64,000 nucleotides of DNA, from contig CAJNDS010000730.1 of the NCBI GenBank assembly GCA_905221605.1, forward strand, positions 1-64,000, in the 5' to 3' direction. The position numbers and the translations under genes are program-made. Positions within the stretch are counted from its first letter, which is position 1. Every line of letters begins with the position of its first letter. The notes below the pieces were generated by a model that was not told the DNA's origin, made no database searches, and was given only the letters and a program-made list of their open reading frames with translations. This document shows, in pieces, positions 12,253-24,800 of the stretch. The stretch is from Symbiodinium natans. Its lineage: Eukaryota > Sar > Dinophyceae > Suessiales > Symbiodiniaceae.

Positions 12253-13640
12253 CTATGGCAGTTGATATTCACGGAGCTTGGGGTCAGCCAAGATTCCCAA
12301 CATCTGTGAGTTGTGAGCAGCAATGCTTCGTATGACGCCTACATCTGCCAGACCATTCTGAACCAGGCCGGAACCAACTTTACCTCCGTGTGGAATGATC
12401 ACTATGTCAGTGAGAACCAAAGACGGACTTTCGGGAACTTTGTCGTACCTCCACACAGCGGGTGCACTGCAAGAGTGCCGTACCCCAAAAGCAGCCAGCA
12501 AGCAATGGAAACTCGCATGTCAAGCAACAATTCATACCAGTAGTCAAAACATGTCAAGACTAGCTGAAGGATGCTTCAGAGGTTTGCGGCAACTTCGTCA
12601 TGTTAAGTTTGTCTTCTGTGAAGCCCCAAGATGATAACATGCTTCCATGCAGTGGGCAACATCCACGAAGCTTTGTGGCTTCCCCTCCCTCGCTATGCTT
12701 CAACCAGTACCCTTCCAAACATTACACAGTCTTCCAGCTCTCAAGTGGATGGGTCGAGCAGATACTGCACTGTGCTGCATCCTTCCTTCGCAGTCGCACT
12801 ACCTCCTGCTGCCCACGAAACCATCACTAGACTCCGAAGGCAAGGCTGCAATATAAAACAGAAGCAGACTTGCCAGGTAAGTGCTTGTTGGTTTCTCCAG
12901 CGGCTTTGTATCGCTTTGAGAGGATCAGCTGTGCTGCACGACATGCTGCCTTCGCAAGTCGGCCGCTTTCTTGTTTTTTTCTGCCAAGGCGGGCTGGTTG
13001 CAGCAATGCGCGAGCAACAGGATGCTTTCACGTCGGCCTTCACTGCTCGCACTCTGGATCTGCAGAGCTCAAACCTCGCAGCAACCAGAGGTAACGTGAA
13101 GACATGTCTGCATGAATACATCAGCTCCTTGACATGAGCAAAAGAGTAGCAAACGTGAATGTTTTCCGGCATCGCAAACAGAACATGTCTCACATCTGCG
13201 GGCCGCGGCAAACTTCACCTCAGAACGTTCTAAAAAGCACAAGCAGCTTGTCAAGGTGCAATATGGTGCTAGGCTTTGTGAATTCAGTTCTAGCATAGGA
13301 AGTCACCAAAGTCTCCGTGGTTGTGCAGGAAGTTGCTGACATGGGCCAGCTGTCCCAGCGGAGAATTGGGCTTTTGACGGCGAACAAGACCTGACATTCT
13401 GTTGCAGCTGATCTGCAAAGCCATCGCACCTTATCACCACGTTAAGGGAGCCAAAAGACCGTGGAACTCTGTCGAAGAATTTGTTGGCCGCTTGACATTC
13501 TCGACAATCTCTGCCCACCATGCTCGGCTGTCCTCACTTGCCTCCACATGTGCAGCTTGTTTACAAGTAACTTCGGAGATGGTCAAAGCTGCCAGAAGGA
13601 AGGCATCACAAGTTCTCCGAGTTGAGGTCTTTTAGCGGCC
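12253..13640 (-). CDS. Unassigned multi-exon gene, possibly helical-repeat protein
   Basis: No family is recognised. Several minus-strand stretches have strong coding character and follow each other in order. About 13,620-13,450 encodes RTCDAFLLAALTISEV and, further on, SRAWWAEIVENVKRPTNSS. About 13,420-13,300 encodes SGLVRRQKPNSPLGQLAHV, then SNFLHNHGDF. About 13,060-12,925 encodes RRESILLLAHCCNQPALAEK, then NKKAADLRR. About 12,400-12,253 encodes VGSGLVQNGLADVGVIRSIA and ends LREYQLP at a TAG. The alternating Leu/Ala patterns suggest alpha-helices such as ARM or HEAT repeats, but that is a guess. Exon limits were not fixed. It sits between the acyl-CoA synthetase and the methyltransferase, in the same direction. 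Confidence 0.4.
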
Positions 13641-13785
13641 GAAGAGAAGTCTAAGCATTGGACCCGGCTGCGATGTTCACAGCGGGACTCCGCTAAGTGT
13701 TGTCGTTTAAACGATGATGCGGACTTTACTTTCCTTGCATCCGCAACCTCTGCTTCATCGCCAAGTCAGACTCATGCGAGAGGTG

Positions 13786-16700
13786 TCAAAGCTTCGATTG
13801 GGGAGATCGCTCCGATGGCAGCACGTAGTTCTGCTCATTGAGCTTTGCTCGGATTACTTTCTTGTCAAGCTTGCCGGTGGTTGTCATCGGGATAGCTTCC
13901 CAGACCTCAGAACCATGAGCGTTGCAAATTGGGCATGCACTGCCTTGCAGACCGCCCTGCATCAACACAACATGTTCAATCTGAGCAAGAAGCCAGGACG
14001 TCATCCGGAAGTTGAAACTTGGCAAAGGCTGACGAAAGGTGCTGTCTTACACGGTCGAGAAGATTTTCCGCGCTGCTACCTCTTGCCAGAGTAACCACCT
14101 CAGACATTTATGGACTGTGCTTTTCAACGCAAACTTTCTTGTGATCTGCCTGAGAAGACGAACAAAAATGTCGCGCATTCTGGGGGGGTTGCAGCGACCG
14201 GCCGTTCGTCCCACCGTGCATGAGGCACAGCGACCACCGCGGCAGTGTCTATGTCGGACATGGCCATGATCCTTGCAGCAAGACCATGCTCGACGACACT
14301 TGACTGTTCATGCTTCAGCTTCAATGCACGTGCTGTCCAACCGTGTCAAGAATCATGTTCTCCATGTCAATAGAGGAAATCCACTCTCCGCCTGACTTGA
14401 CAACCTTCGATTTGCTGCAAGCTGTCATGGTTTCAGCAAACGCACCTTGCGTTGAAGGATGTTGAAGGAGCCGGTTGATGCTGGACTAACTAAAACCTCT
14501 GAGCAACTGAGAGCAACTGCAATTGCAGACAAGAAGACATCTTTGGAGCGGTCGCTGATGACGATTGCACCCTCTTCATCAAGCTTGGCCACATCTCCGG
14601 TGACGAGCCAGCCATTGTGGAATTTGTCTTGTGCGTCCACCTGGAAGTACTCCTGGCTCAACAGCTGCAGCTGCTAGACTTTCATCTAAGCGATATTTTA
14701 AAGGGAAACAGTAGCCAGTATGCGGAGACATGCGACACCATGCAAGGCAGGTCTTGTCCTGAATGATCCATGGGCCGCGCACCAGCAACTCCCCTGGCTG
14801 ACCCCGCGGCATGTCTGCATCGAGGTTATCTGATTGTGCCTGGAACGGAGCAAGCTCTGCAGAGAAAAGTGTGGTTTTGAAAATTTCGTAAACGCTTGTC
14901 TTGATCAGCTGAGCCGCAATCCGCACTTGAACTCCTGGAAGCGGAAGCCCTGCCTTGACAACCTTGGGCACCAAATCGGCTATGATTTTACAGAAGAGAC
15001 ATCCTAAAGGTGTCATAGAGTCTTGAGTCTCTGAGTGCACGGCATTCTTGAAGGTCTCATCCACGCTCTTATCTTTGTCTGCATGCTTTGCCACCTGTTG
15101 TGCATGCAAAGAAAAGAACAACCTTGCTTTGATATGGAAGTGCTGTTGCACTTGTTGCACTGCTTCAAGCTGCTGTCAGCAAAACTCAACTTGAGCAACC
15201 CGGTTTGAGACCATGCAAGACTTAGGGATGTGGATGAGCAGGGACATATATTCACACGCACACACGCACACACATATATACATATGTATATATATACATA
15301 TATATATATATATCTCCGCCGACGCCCCTCGGCGTAAGTGAAAACCCTGCAGTAGCCCCACCGCCCCCAATGCGCCCACCGCCCTACTCTGAGTGCTTGC
15401 CCCTCTCAGTGTAATTGCTCCCAAGCTGCGGTGGATGAGTGACGCCGCCCCTACCACCCCCCACAGCACCGCCCTCTGAATTCTCGCCCCGTCAATGCCC
15501 CTGTGCCGTGGATGCGTGATTTCAAGGGCTCCATCGCACGCCCAAACCACCACCCAGCCCTGACCCTTTCCGCCTGCTTGCTTCCCCCCTCGTCGGGCCC
15601 TGCACTGTGGATGAATGCAACTTAAACAACCACCCATTTGCCCGACTCTGAATTGCTCACTCTGAATGTTTGCTCCCCCCCTCCGCCGGGCCCTTTGGGG
15701 GGTCGGCGGCACTGGCGGTAGCCATTGAATGGCGTGGTCCAGTGCGGAGCACGGCTAGCCTAAAGGCTTGCCTTTTACGGCTGCCGCCCGTGCCGCCGAC
15801 CCGCCCTGAAAATCGCATGGTTCCTTGCATGGGGCTCCGGGGGGAACCCGGGAGGGCTCCGAGCGGGGTCCCAAACGCGAATGTGTGGAAGTGCCGAAAA
15901 CATCGTAAATACCAGGCTTTTCTGCGTTTTTGGGCCAATGATGCGTGACCCGGCGCGCATCATTGACCCTGCTTTTTGACATTGGGCGAACATGCGAAAA
16001 AGACCATATACCTCAAGTTTTGGGGGGGTACCGACGCCTCAACAGGGGCGAGCATCATGAGCATCAGCGACCCGCCTCCGGGGACACAGGAGGGCCCGGG
16101 CGCCTCAACAAAGCCAAACAACATCGTAAATACCGTGTTTTTCGCGTGTTTCGACACACACCTCCTGCCGCGCCTCCACGGTGAGCATCATTGACACCCA
16201 CGGTTTCGGGGGGGTCAGCCGACGCTCACGATGCCCACCCACGGGTGAGCATCATGAGCCCTTCATTTCTCCAGCGCCCTCGGGTCCCGGCTCCGGAGCC
16301 TTGCTGATGCTCATGAAGTCCTCGCTGATGCTCATGATGCTCGCTTGGGGGGGGCGTCCGAGGGTCCGGTAAATACCGTGTTTTTTTGCGTGTTGCGCGA
16401 AAAACTGTTCAAAAACTCCTCGTTATGGCTGCAGCGCCAACCGTGCGCACGTCGCGTGGGTTGGCGCTGCTCCAAGGGCAGCTCCCCGAAGCCCTGGGGG
16501 GTGGGGGCGGGCGACAGCGGCCAAGGCATGCAAAAACAAGGGGTCTAGCCACCTGTTCGCACGCGGGCCCAGGCCGCTGATGCTCATGATGCTCGCCTGG
16601 GGGCGAGGGCCGGGAACAGAAAAAGGCGCCCAACCTCGGAGAAAAGGATTTTTTTTGGGAATACCTGGGTTTCGTCATTCTTTTGGACGTGTGTTTCGCG

Positions 16701-19700
16701 ACTTTCGGCCCCCGCCCCCAAGCCGCTGATGCCAATGATGCTGTGCCCGTGCGCGTGCGCGTGCGCAGAGGATTATACATAGGGTTTCGGCTGTCGTTTC
16801 CCGTTCTTTCTTCTCTTCTGCTTCCTGTTCATTCCTTTTTTCTTCTTTTTCTTATTCTTTATTTTCTTGCTTCTTTTCTTCTTCTTTTCTTCATCTTTCT
16901 ATTTTCTTCTTCATATCTTAATTCTCCTTTTTCATTTTTTTCATTGTCCTTTCTCATTTTTTTCATTGTCTTATTCGTTTTATTTTTCTTCTTTCTTTTA
17001 TTCTTATTATTTTTCTTGTTCTTTTTTATTTATTCATTTTCCCTTTCTTCTTGTTCTTCTTATTTCTTTTCTTTTCTTCTTCTTCTTCTTGTGCTTCTTC
17101 TTTCTTTTCTTCTTCTTCTTCTTATTTTTTCGTTTCTTCTTTTTTCTTATTCTTTCTTTTTTTATTGTTCTTTTTATTCGTCCTCTTTTTCTTTTTATTC
17201 CTTTTCCCTTTCTTCTTGTTCTTCTTCTTTCTTTACTTATTACGTCTCGACTCCCTGAGCTCCCGGCCCTAAACCCAAACCCGAGTTTCAGCTTTCAGAC
17301 GGCCTGGCCGGCCCGTGCCGCAAGCCCTTTAGGTATGTGTATGTATGTATATATATATATACACACACACACGCAGAAAACAACAACAAAAGCCACAATG
17401 GTGACACCAGCGCAATGAAAACTTCGAGTGTTGCACAATTAGCCCAAAGCCGTGCCGTTAGTGAGCAGCCCTGCTTGCTTGTGAACGAAGACGAGACAAA
17501 GCGCGTCCACAAGATCAAAGCATCCACGAGAAGGATCCGAGTGCACACGCGTTGCCATGGGTATCCGTGGCTCGCATCTGCTTGCAGCTAAGCCACTCTC
17601 ATTCCAAAGGAGCCCATGGGATTGGTCTCTGTCATGCCCCATCCTAAGACTCTCTAAGACTTTCTGAGCTGCTCTGTGCCACAGTTGCCTTTTTGTCAAA
17701 AGTCTCGCTCGCGAGAGCTGTTTTGAGAAACCCGCAGGCCTTGCAGGAACTCGACCCCAAGCCTGAGATGAAGCGTTGATCTGCCAAGTTGGTTTGCAAT
17801 TCTCGGTAGTGTCCTGGACCTGTGCAGACAACACCACTTGAAATTCTTGAAATGTCTGCTTGTCCCTCCAAGCGGCTTGTCGTAGAACCAGCGCATCAAA
17901 GCTGGCTGCGGCGCACTTCCCCCACACGTTAGCCTCTTTAAGGACAGCCTTTGGCGAATCTCCTCCACGCCGTGCTGCCTGCACGCTCCGAAGGCAGCGT
18001 CTACAACTGGTGACATGGCAGTTTGCTTATTCAGGTGCGGCGACGAGTAGGATCTCCCCCCCCCCCCCCCAACGAGCCTAATTCGGACTCCCGACTTTTA
18101 AGGAAGAGACGGAAGGAGAGATGGACCATGGGCAGGAAGTTCCAGTAGCTTCCCAGCAGACCGCACGAAAGAGACTTGCAACTCTTGACTGGCAAAGGGC
18201 TGGTCAAGGCATGTCAAGGCATCAATCCGTGTAACTTGTCGTTTGCTGTGTGCAGGGTAGAACTTGTGTTTCATCAACCGTGCTTCCACAAGCCTCAGAG
18301 AACCAAGGGAGCAGGTGCAAATTTTCTGACAGGTCGACTGCTGCGAAACCCATCTGCTCGCGTAAATTTCTGGATGCTGGTCTCCAACCCGAATAGACTG
18401 TTGTTGTTTGCAGTTCGCGGTAGTATCCTTACCAAATGGTAGGTTTTAGGCATTGCAGTTGCGGCTCTCGCTTTGATAAGTTGAGTTTTCATATTCCAGA
18501 CAGACCTTGCAATAAACAATATTTTGCTCGGCGCTGTCTCTGAATATGGCTCCTCTGGTTTTGTAGCCACACCTACGCTCAGCCTCACGAGCGTGCAGGA
18601 AAGTCGAAAGAACAATCATAACTGGCAAAAGAGCGCGAAACTGCACAAAAGTTGTGCCATGTGTGAATGTCGCAGTTTGCGCTGGTCTCAAAAGATTGGA
18701 TAAACGAAGTGCTAGAACGCGTTCGTCTCTCTCCCTTGAACAGGCAAGGGGAAAAGTTGCTGTGAAGGGGCATCACGTCACTTGCCAGGAGACATGCCAC
18801 CAGCAAGGGACTGTTAAAGCATGCTGCTTAACTTTGGCACAGCGGTCACCAGAGACCCGAGGAACCCACGCTAAGACCTTAGAATGATTTGTTTAGGTGA
18901 GTTCGGACTGATTTCCGATCCGAATACCCCGCAATATACTCAGCCGCAAGTTCTTCTGTAAGAAAAGGACCGATTTGATATGGGAGCTTGTGGAATGTCT
19001 GAGAGGCACTGGACAGGATGGAGCTTGGAGAAAGAGATGGTGTGTTGATTCGTGCACGCGGGAATTCCTGTACAAGGTGGAGCATAGGAAGAGTAAGTGG
19101 TCCAGCATGAAACGCGGATTGGCATGAGCTTCGAGTCTAACGGCATAGGAAAACACTGGCAGTCAAGCTGCTCGATGTGACTCTTGACACCTTGCCAGAC
19201 AGTCGGCACCCCAAGGGAAATATCAACCTTCAGGGGCGACTCGTCACTTGCTACAGCACTGTGTCTGCTTCACAGCCGGGTGCACCTTCCAGTCTGTCAT
19301 CATCTTCACAAGCGTGGCCTGAGGCGAACATTCAAGCGGCCGCAAGAAAGCTTCACCACTTATTGCTGAGATTTGCTTAGCGAATCTTATCCAGGTCATG
19401 AGCGTTCCCGCCGTTCAGGTATGTTCAAGTTAGGCTTGAGCCGGCTTTTGCCACCTGACTAGCAGCATTTCCTCAGACCACAAAGTTTCGGGCTTTCGTA
19501 AGTCCTGGTGTGGCTGGCGCAAGAACAGATCTGCTATGTCATCTGCAGCCATCTGCGAGCAAGACTTTGCCATGCAATCATTCCCAGTAGGCATGGCCGA
19601 GAATTTGTACTTCATTTGCAAATGCCTAGCGGTTTCTGACTTCTCAGCTGGCCCATGCGATGGTACGGCGACAAGTTGCTCATGCTGAGAGCGAGACGGG

Positions 19701-21733
19701 GTCCATGAATCGAGACGTGAAGATTGCTCGTGCACCTCTGGCGATCTTTGATTGGTTTCCGCTTTCTGTGCAGCTGGAGGCAACCTGAAGCTGAGGCACC
19801 GATCATGAGCATGGCAAAGGGCGTGCCCCAACTAAGCACGTGGAACATGGGCACGAAAGGCAGTACAACCTGACAGTCAAACAAGGGCACAAATCACCGA
19901 TGTAAACCAGAAAGATTGCTTTGCTGGATGTTGCTGGTGCCTCACGCCCGTGGAGGCAGAGTGCGTCAGCTCCAACCATGGTCAACGTGTGCCTGACAGT
20001 GCTTTGCGACCCTGCATGACGATGAGTTGGGCATAGACGGTTCCCAGAGCTTCACATGCAGCTAAGGCAGAAGCAAGAAAGTGGACCGATGGCTGTAGGC
20101 GACACCCTTCGGCTTGCCCGTAGTTCCTGCACTCAATCGCTATAACAGTTAGCAGGTTCTTCCAAGGTGCGTGTCCAGTGCTGCTATCATGGAGTGGCTC
20201 ATGGCTTGTTGAATCATGCACAGAATGCCCACGACCCCATACATGATGCCAAAAGATGAACATTCTGAACTGTGGTTTGCACGGTCGCCTGAGGTGTAGC
20301 ACAGCCCCATGGTCGTGGTTTCAGCAAAGGAGGGCCATGCGAAGTCTGGACTTCCCGAGTTGAGAAAATCCTCATAGTCCACGGCATTGACTGCCAATCC
20401 TGCAGCTTTTTTTGTTCTTTCTTTGCCTTTTTCCAGGTGTCACGTCATGGCATCAAAAGCGCTCACTTCAAGTCCTGGTGGCAGCTGCCATTGTCCAGGC
20501 AAGCCATCTTCTCCAACACCTGATGAAGTATGGCAACTCTTGGCAACTCTTAAGCGGATGATATGTTCCGTCAGGCTTACGATTCGAAGCAGCAATTTGG
20601 TAACTTCGGGAAAGCTTGGCATATCAAATGCACCCGTGATTTTGCTCAGCAGTGCTGTTGGGATCAAGCCAAAGTAAGCCTTTCCTTTGGCAAGAACTAG
20701 CAGGATGTCTTCGGACTATTTCAGCCAAGCTGGATTCCAGAAAGTCAGATCTCAACTGGTCGCTCTGGGTCGCTAAACTGAAAAAACATTGCTTTAAGAC
20801 TTTTAAGTCTCCTGACCAAGGGCCACATATGGGACGTACGGGCATGATCCCCCGAAGCTCTCTGTTCATGCAGAGCCCGACAGACAAACCAGGTTGGGAG
20901 AAAACGTTCTTTTTTAGGAGCCAGGCAAGCTCAGTGGAGCCTAACTCCAGCTCGTGTTCGCTCTGGGCTCGCAGAAGCGAGCTTCCTATCTGTGGTGTGA
21001 AGAGGGACGCGTCGGTCAAGGTACCCTTCCTTTCCGGATTACCTGAAGTTTCCCTACAGATATCATTCTGAAGGTGTTGCGTCAGGATCTCGAGGCTAGA
21101 GGAATGAGCAAGCAAGGCGCACACCAGCAGCTCGACCTTCTCCATGACTTGCTTGTCCAACGCTCCCAGCAGCTCAAGCTTGTCCGCATCGGAGAAAATG
21201 ATTCCTGAGGCTTAGTCATCCTTCTTTGAAGGTGGTGAGTCATGGCTACATGGCTACATGCTTTCGTGCCTTCTTGCCGGCGCGTCGCGGTCCCTCGCAT
21301 GTTCAATGATGTAACCCAAATCGACAGGGCCCAAGCGCAAATTCAACGTGTGGAGGACGGCTCCCATGCAAGGTATGGCATGGTAGCCTTGCACTGCTTT
21401 GCAAAGCTACAACCATGACATCAAGGATGTTGTTTTCAATCTCGTACGGAAAGAAGATAAAAATGATTTGAAACTTTGCCAGGGATCACTCATAATGCCA
21501 AGCACTGTTCCACATCAAGGTACCAATGCGGTCTTCCAGCTTCACCCCTTGCTTGGTGAGCGCAGAGGCGAGGCACTTGGTTCGTCGCATGTGCTCCAGG
21601 TACGTCATGGAGTGGTAGCCTGATTGGATCACATACATCGACAGCACACGCGAGCGAATACGTTTCTGAACTACCGAACATCTTCAAAGGTCAAGGGGCC
21701 ATTGGATGTTTTGGTGACTATGAGGTTGTCAGG
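13786..21733 (-). CDS. Acyl-CoA synthetase (AMP-forming fatty-acid CoA ligase), about 22 exons
   Basis: Activates a fatty acid with ATP to an acyl-adenylate and transfers it to CoA. Family motifs appear in order. Exon 21,733-21,700 (NLIVTKTSNG) joins 21,619 (SMTYLEHMRRTKCLASAL, then GTLMWNSAWHYE). 21,387-21,289 has GAVLHTLNLRLGPVDLGYII. 20,399-20,289 has YEDFLNSGSPDFAWPSF and CYTSG. 20,126-20,087 has TTGKPKGVAYSHR (ATP loop). 19,869 has VVLPFVPMFHVLSWGTPFAM. 19,227 has SLGVPTVWQG. 17,962-17,877 has LKRLTCGGSAPQPALMRWFY. 17,762-17,740 is a 23-base microexon (LGVEFLQ). 17,643-17,597 has GWGMTETNPMGS. 15,094-15,044, 14,962-14,918 and 14,839-14,759 end in GELLVRGPWIIQ. 14,652-14,539 has GWLVTGDVAKLDEEG and SDRSKD. 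14,404-14,342 has KSGGEWISSIDMEN. About 14,300-14,210 has AAVVAVPHARWDERPVA. 14,028-13,994 has FQLPDDVL. 13,905-13,786 has PMTTTGKLDKKVIR (catalytic Lys) to the TGA. Donors are mostly GC. The N-terminus and two junctions are unresolved. Confidence 0.93.
15660..16780. repeat. GC-rich block with recurring CGTAAATACC and GATGCTCATGATGCT motifs
   Basis: The motif CGTAAATACC, followed by a T-rich stretch and GCGTGTT or similar, occurs near 15,904, 16,115 and 16,368. Motifs of the type GAGCATCATGAGC and its complement recur near 16,050, 16,185, 16,248, 16,303, 16,330 and 16,580. CG dinucleotides are frequent and the base composition differs sharply from the neighbouring exons. It is probably a mobile or expanded repeat sitting in the intron. 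Confidence 0.65.
16790..17250. repeat. Long polypyrimidine tract (TTC/TTTTC-rich), polypurine on the sense strand
   Basis: About 460 bases composed almost entirely of T and C on the plus strand, with only scattered A and G. On the transcribed-sense (minus) strand it is a GAA/GAAAA-rich purine tract. Open frames across it encode only Phe/Leu/Ser and are not genes. Confidence 0.9.
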
Positions 21734-21840
21734 CTGCAGCATGGAGCCTGGAGCCCAACATGAGTCACAAAGCATGATTCACACGACAGCTTCTGCAAAG
21801 AAAGCTCCTCGGTCGACGAGTTGGCCTTAGGAAGACGCTC

Positions 21841-24800
21841 CCCCCAAATCGCGCGGTTCGTTAAGATTGTAACTTGAAGTGTTCCCCGTGGTAACTTCCG
21901 CCGAGGCGCTCAGCAGCAGTGGTTCGACATCCCTAGCGTTAACTTTCAGCTGAGCTGCCATGGCTGCACGGGATTCGTACTACATTGGCACTGCTTTCCC
22001 TAGGAGCCAGCGCTTGTTCCGAAATGGCGGCGCAAGCTTCTGCACCAACTCCTCAAAAACTGCCGGACCCGGAAAGGAATGGCGCTGCAGTGAGTTCGGA
22101 TGGCTTGTGATGGCGTACTCAAACCCAACCCGATCTGCAGGAAAGAGGTCTTCTTCACTTCCCAATGGCCAAGCGGCCAACCATAAGATGTCGTTGTTGG
22201 ATTTTGTTGGTGTGGAGTGGGAGAGTGGGAGGGTGGATGTTCCAAGATTCAAATCAACCGGAGAGGGTTTTTATCGTGGATAATGGGCGTCTGGCGGAAA
22301 AAGCTGGCTGCTCGGTCCGATTTGTATGTTTGTAAAGTGTATGGGATCAACATCTACCAACGAATGGAAAGACTGTGTCGGTGATTGTCTGGCTGACAGT
22401 CCACGAGAATAGCTTCACACTATCTCAGAGTCAACATCTACACCTACCAAGTCCGAACAAGTGAGCAAGTACAGCAATGTGTTTCAGCACCAACTGTTGC
22501 CTTGAGAAAGGATGCTCGCATTCGGGCAACATGCTGTACGGGTCTTTTTGAGTTGTTCCGGGATTGTTTCGGGTCAACCGTCGGCCCGTCAAAAGAGCTC
22601 CCCAAGGCCCATGGAAGTCCCCAACAACGCCCTGGCACTGCAGTGTTTCTTACGGAGACAGCTGAATCTTCTTTTCAGGGGAGGCCCTGTCTTTGAAGAC
22701 ACTTCCAGGAACTGGGGCGAGCCTTGACAGCACTCTCCATGGACTCGTTGGGGCTCCGTGTTGTCAGAAAATGTCCAGGCCGAGGTACTAAAGACTGTAA
22801 CGCCGACGTCTCCAATGGGTCCTTGGATGAAGAATGATGAAGACGAGTGGAAAGTCTTTGAACGTTTTTGGGCTTTTGGATTTCACCCTTTTGCACACCA
22901 AGTCTCTGTGTTGAATGGTGCAGGTATTATGCAGCTGCAGCCGCTAGGAAGAATGGATTTCACAGTTTCGGCCTTGAAATGCTGGCTGCCTGGAGCTTCA
23001 AAGCACTCCTTGGATTCGACGTCTGTGCAGGCGCAGTCTGCATCACTCCCTGTTCATGTGCTCGGAAAATTGATGGCAAACGCTCCAGCCGGCCCTTGCA
23101 TTTACTTGCTGATGAGCTTTAGCTGAGAGAGCAAAGACAAAGACAGTTAGACTTTGGAGGCCATGCTTCGAGACCATCCCAAGCATGGGATGAGAAAATG
23201 TGGAAGCTTTCTGGTGAATCCAGGCCATCAGAACCGGCCAAGCTGAGTCGCAGCAGTCCCTGGTATTTGGCAAATCCTGCCATACCTTGGCATGGCAATG
23301 CTCATGTCATTTCTCCTTTACACCGAGTGCACCGGAAAAAGAAGCCGAGCTAAAGAGGAAAGTAGCTGGCAGATCCGAGTTTGACGTGACCGCTGAGGAC
23401 CAAATCATGCAGAAAGCGCAGGGTTGTAAGAATCAAATCCACGTGCCTTGGTTGAGGTGCGACCCTGTGCGACCTCCTTGGGCTGTCCGTATGTATGCCA
23501 GGGAAGACAAAGACAAACACGCCGATTGGATCTAACTAATCAGCCCAATCAGGAGCACATGCATGCCTATGTGGGATAATTGGTGGGTTGCGCAGGGTGC
23601 TGTGAGAGCTTGCCTCCGCACTGTGCACAAGGGTGCAGTCTGTGCAGCAAGCAGCAGTCAAGCTGCGCATCCAACAGGATGAAAGCCTCGACGAACGGGT
23701 TGCTGATGTCCTCAGGAATACAAAGCTAGTTGCGCAAGCAGTGCGGGTTCTGATTGTCGAGACTGGCACACATGAGTGGTGGACCGGTGTCCTTGGCCGA
23801 AGTTGTCAATGACAGTACCTTATTCAGCCGGATGGATGGGTGCATGGCACCACCGGACAGTCGCAAACTCGTACTCCGTCATCCGAGTAGCTTGGAGACT
23901 TGCTGGGAGAGCCTCAATTGCCAACCGCGGCCTCGTTGTCCGCAAGTGCATGCGCAGCATGCGCAAAGGCTGGCTCCCCTCGCCTGGAGCAAAGATGTAT
24001 GCAATGTATGCTGACATGTGTGTTTGAGCCGCGCCCGCAGCTGTACCCAATGGCATCAAAATTTCGATGCGCCTTGTAAGGAAGGCCAAGGCCCAGCCGC
24101 CTCGACCGGATCCAGGCAGAGCTCCTCGATCTTGTGCAATCCAGATGGCCAGGAAGCAGGCAGCACCATTTGCGTGTTCTTCCTGATTTCGGGTTGGCGC
24201 GTTGGGCCGTGCGGGTCGAACTCCTATCTCTTTTTCTCAGGCATGGCCAGTCGTTCATCGTCATTCGCTTCACAGCAGCTCGAGTAAACAGCCGAAAACA
24301 GGCTTGTTTTACCGTGCACCCAAGGCTCAGCCCCCAAATGCCCAGACCATTCAATGCTGGGAAAGCCTCGAGTTCCTCGTCAAGTGCGGATGTCTTCGGA
24401 ATGCTATCGAAGCTATGCAAAGCGCAGCATGGCGAGTTGGATGCTGCTTCGTCTTGTTTCCTCTGACGACTTTTCACTTGTATTCTCGAGTCATCGTCTG
24501 CCCAATCTCGAAGGCAAGGACACATGCGGGGGCTTCTTGCTTCCGAGCGTCGTGGAAGATGTCGCTGGATAAGGTGCACTGGATCAAGTCCAATCGATGC
24601 AGGGTGGAAAAGAGCCTATCTAGGTCCACAACGTGTGCAGAGTGTCCTTCCCTCTGTCCAGCTTAGCCATCTGCTCTGATCTGCACCGCATTACTGAAGT
24701 CTTGAGGTCATTCCTTCCTTGTTCAGCATCCAGCCTGCCGTGACTGGCGATGGCGCAGACCTCCTGCAAAAACCAGCTTAAAGCAGGCAGGATTTGACGT

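Larger units (their letters stand above)
15095..17596 (-). other. 2.5-kb intron of the acyl-CoA synthetase gene, loaded with repeats
   Basis: The frame joins exactly from the exon ending at 17,597 (NPMGSFGMR) to the one starting at 15,094 (VAKHADKDKS), with a GT donor and an AG acceptor. Everything between is therefore intron. It contains (TA)n at about 15,275-15,312 and 17,344-17,360, a C-rich block at 15,320-15,650, a GC-rich repeat block at 15,660-16,780 and a pyrimidine tract at 16,790-17,250. Introns elsewhere in this window are mostly 50-260 bases, so this one is exceptional. Confidence 0.8.

Noticed and set aside
16683-17418. Phe/Leu/Ser-rich open frames up to 191 codons
   Set aside because: They lie in the polypyrimidine tract within the acyl-CoA synthetase intron. 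No membrane-protein pattern beyond the base composition.
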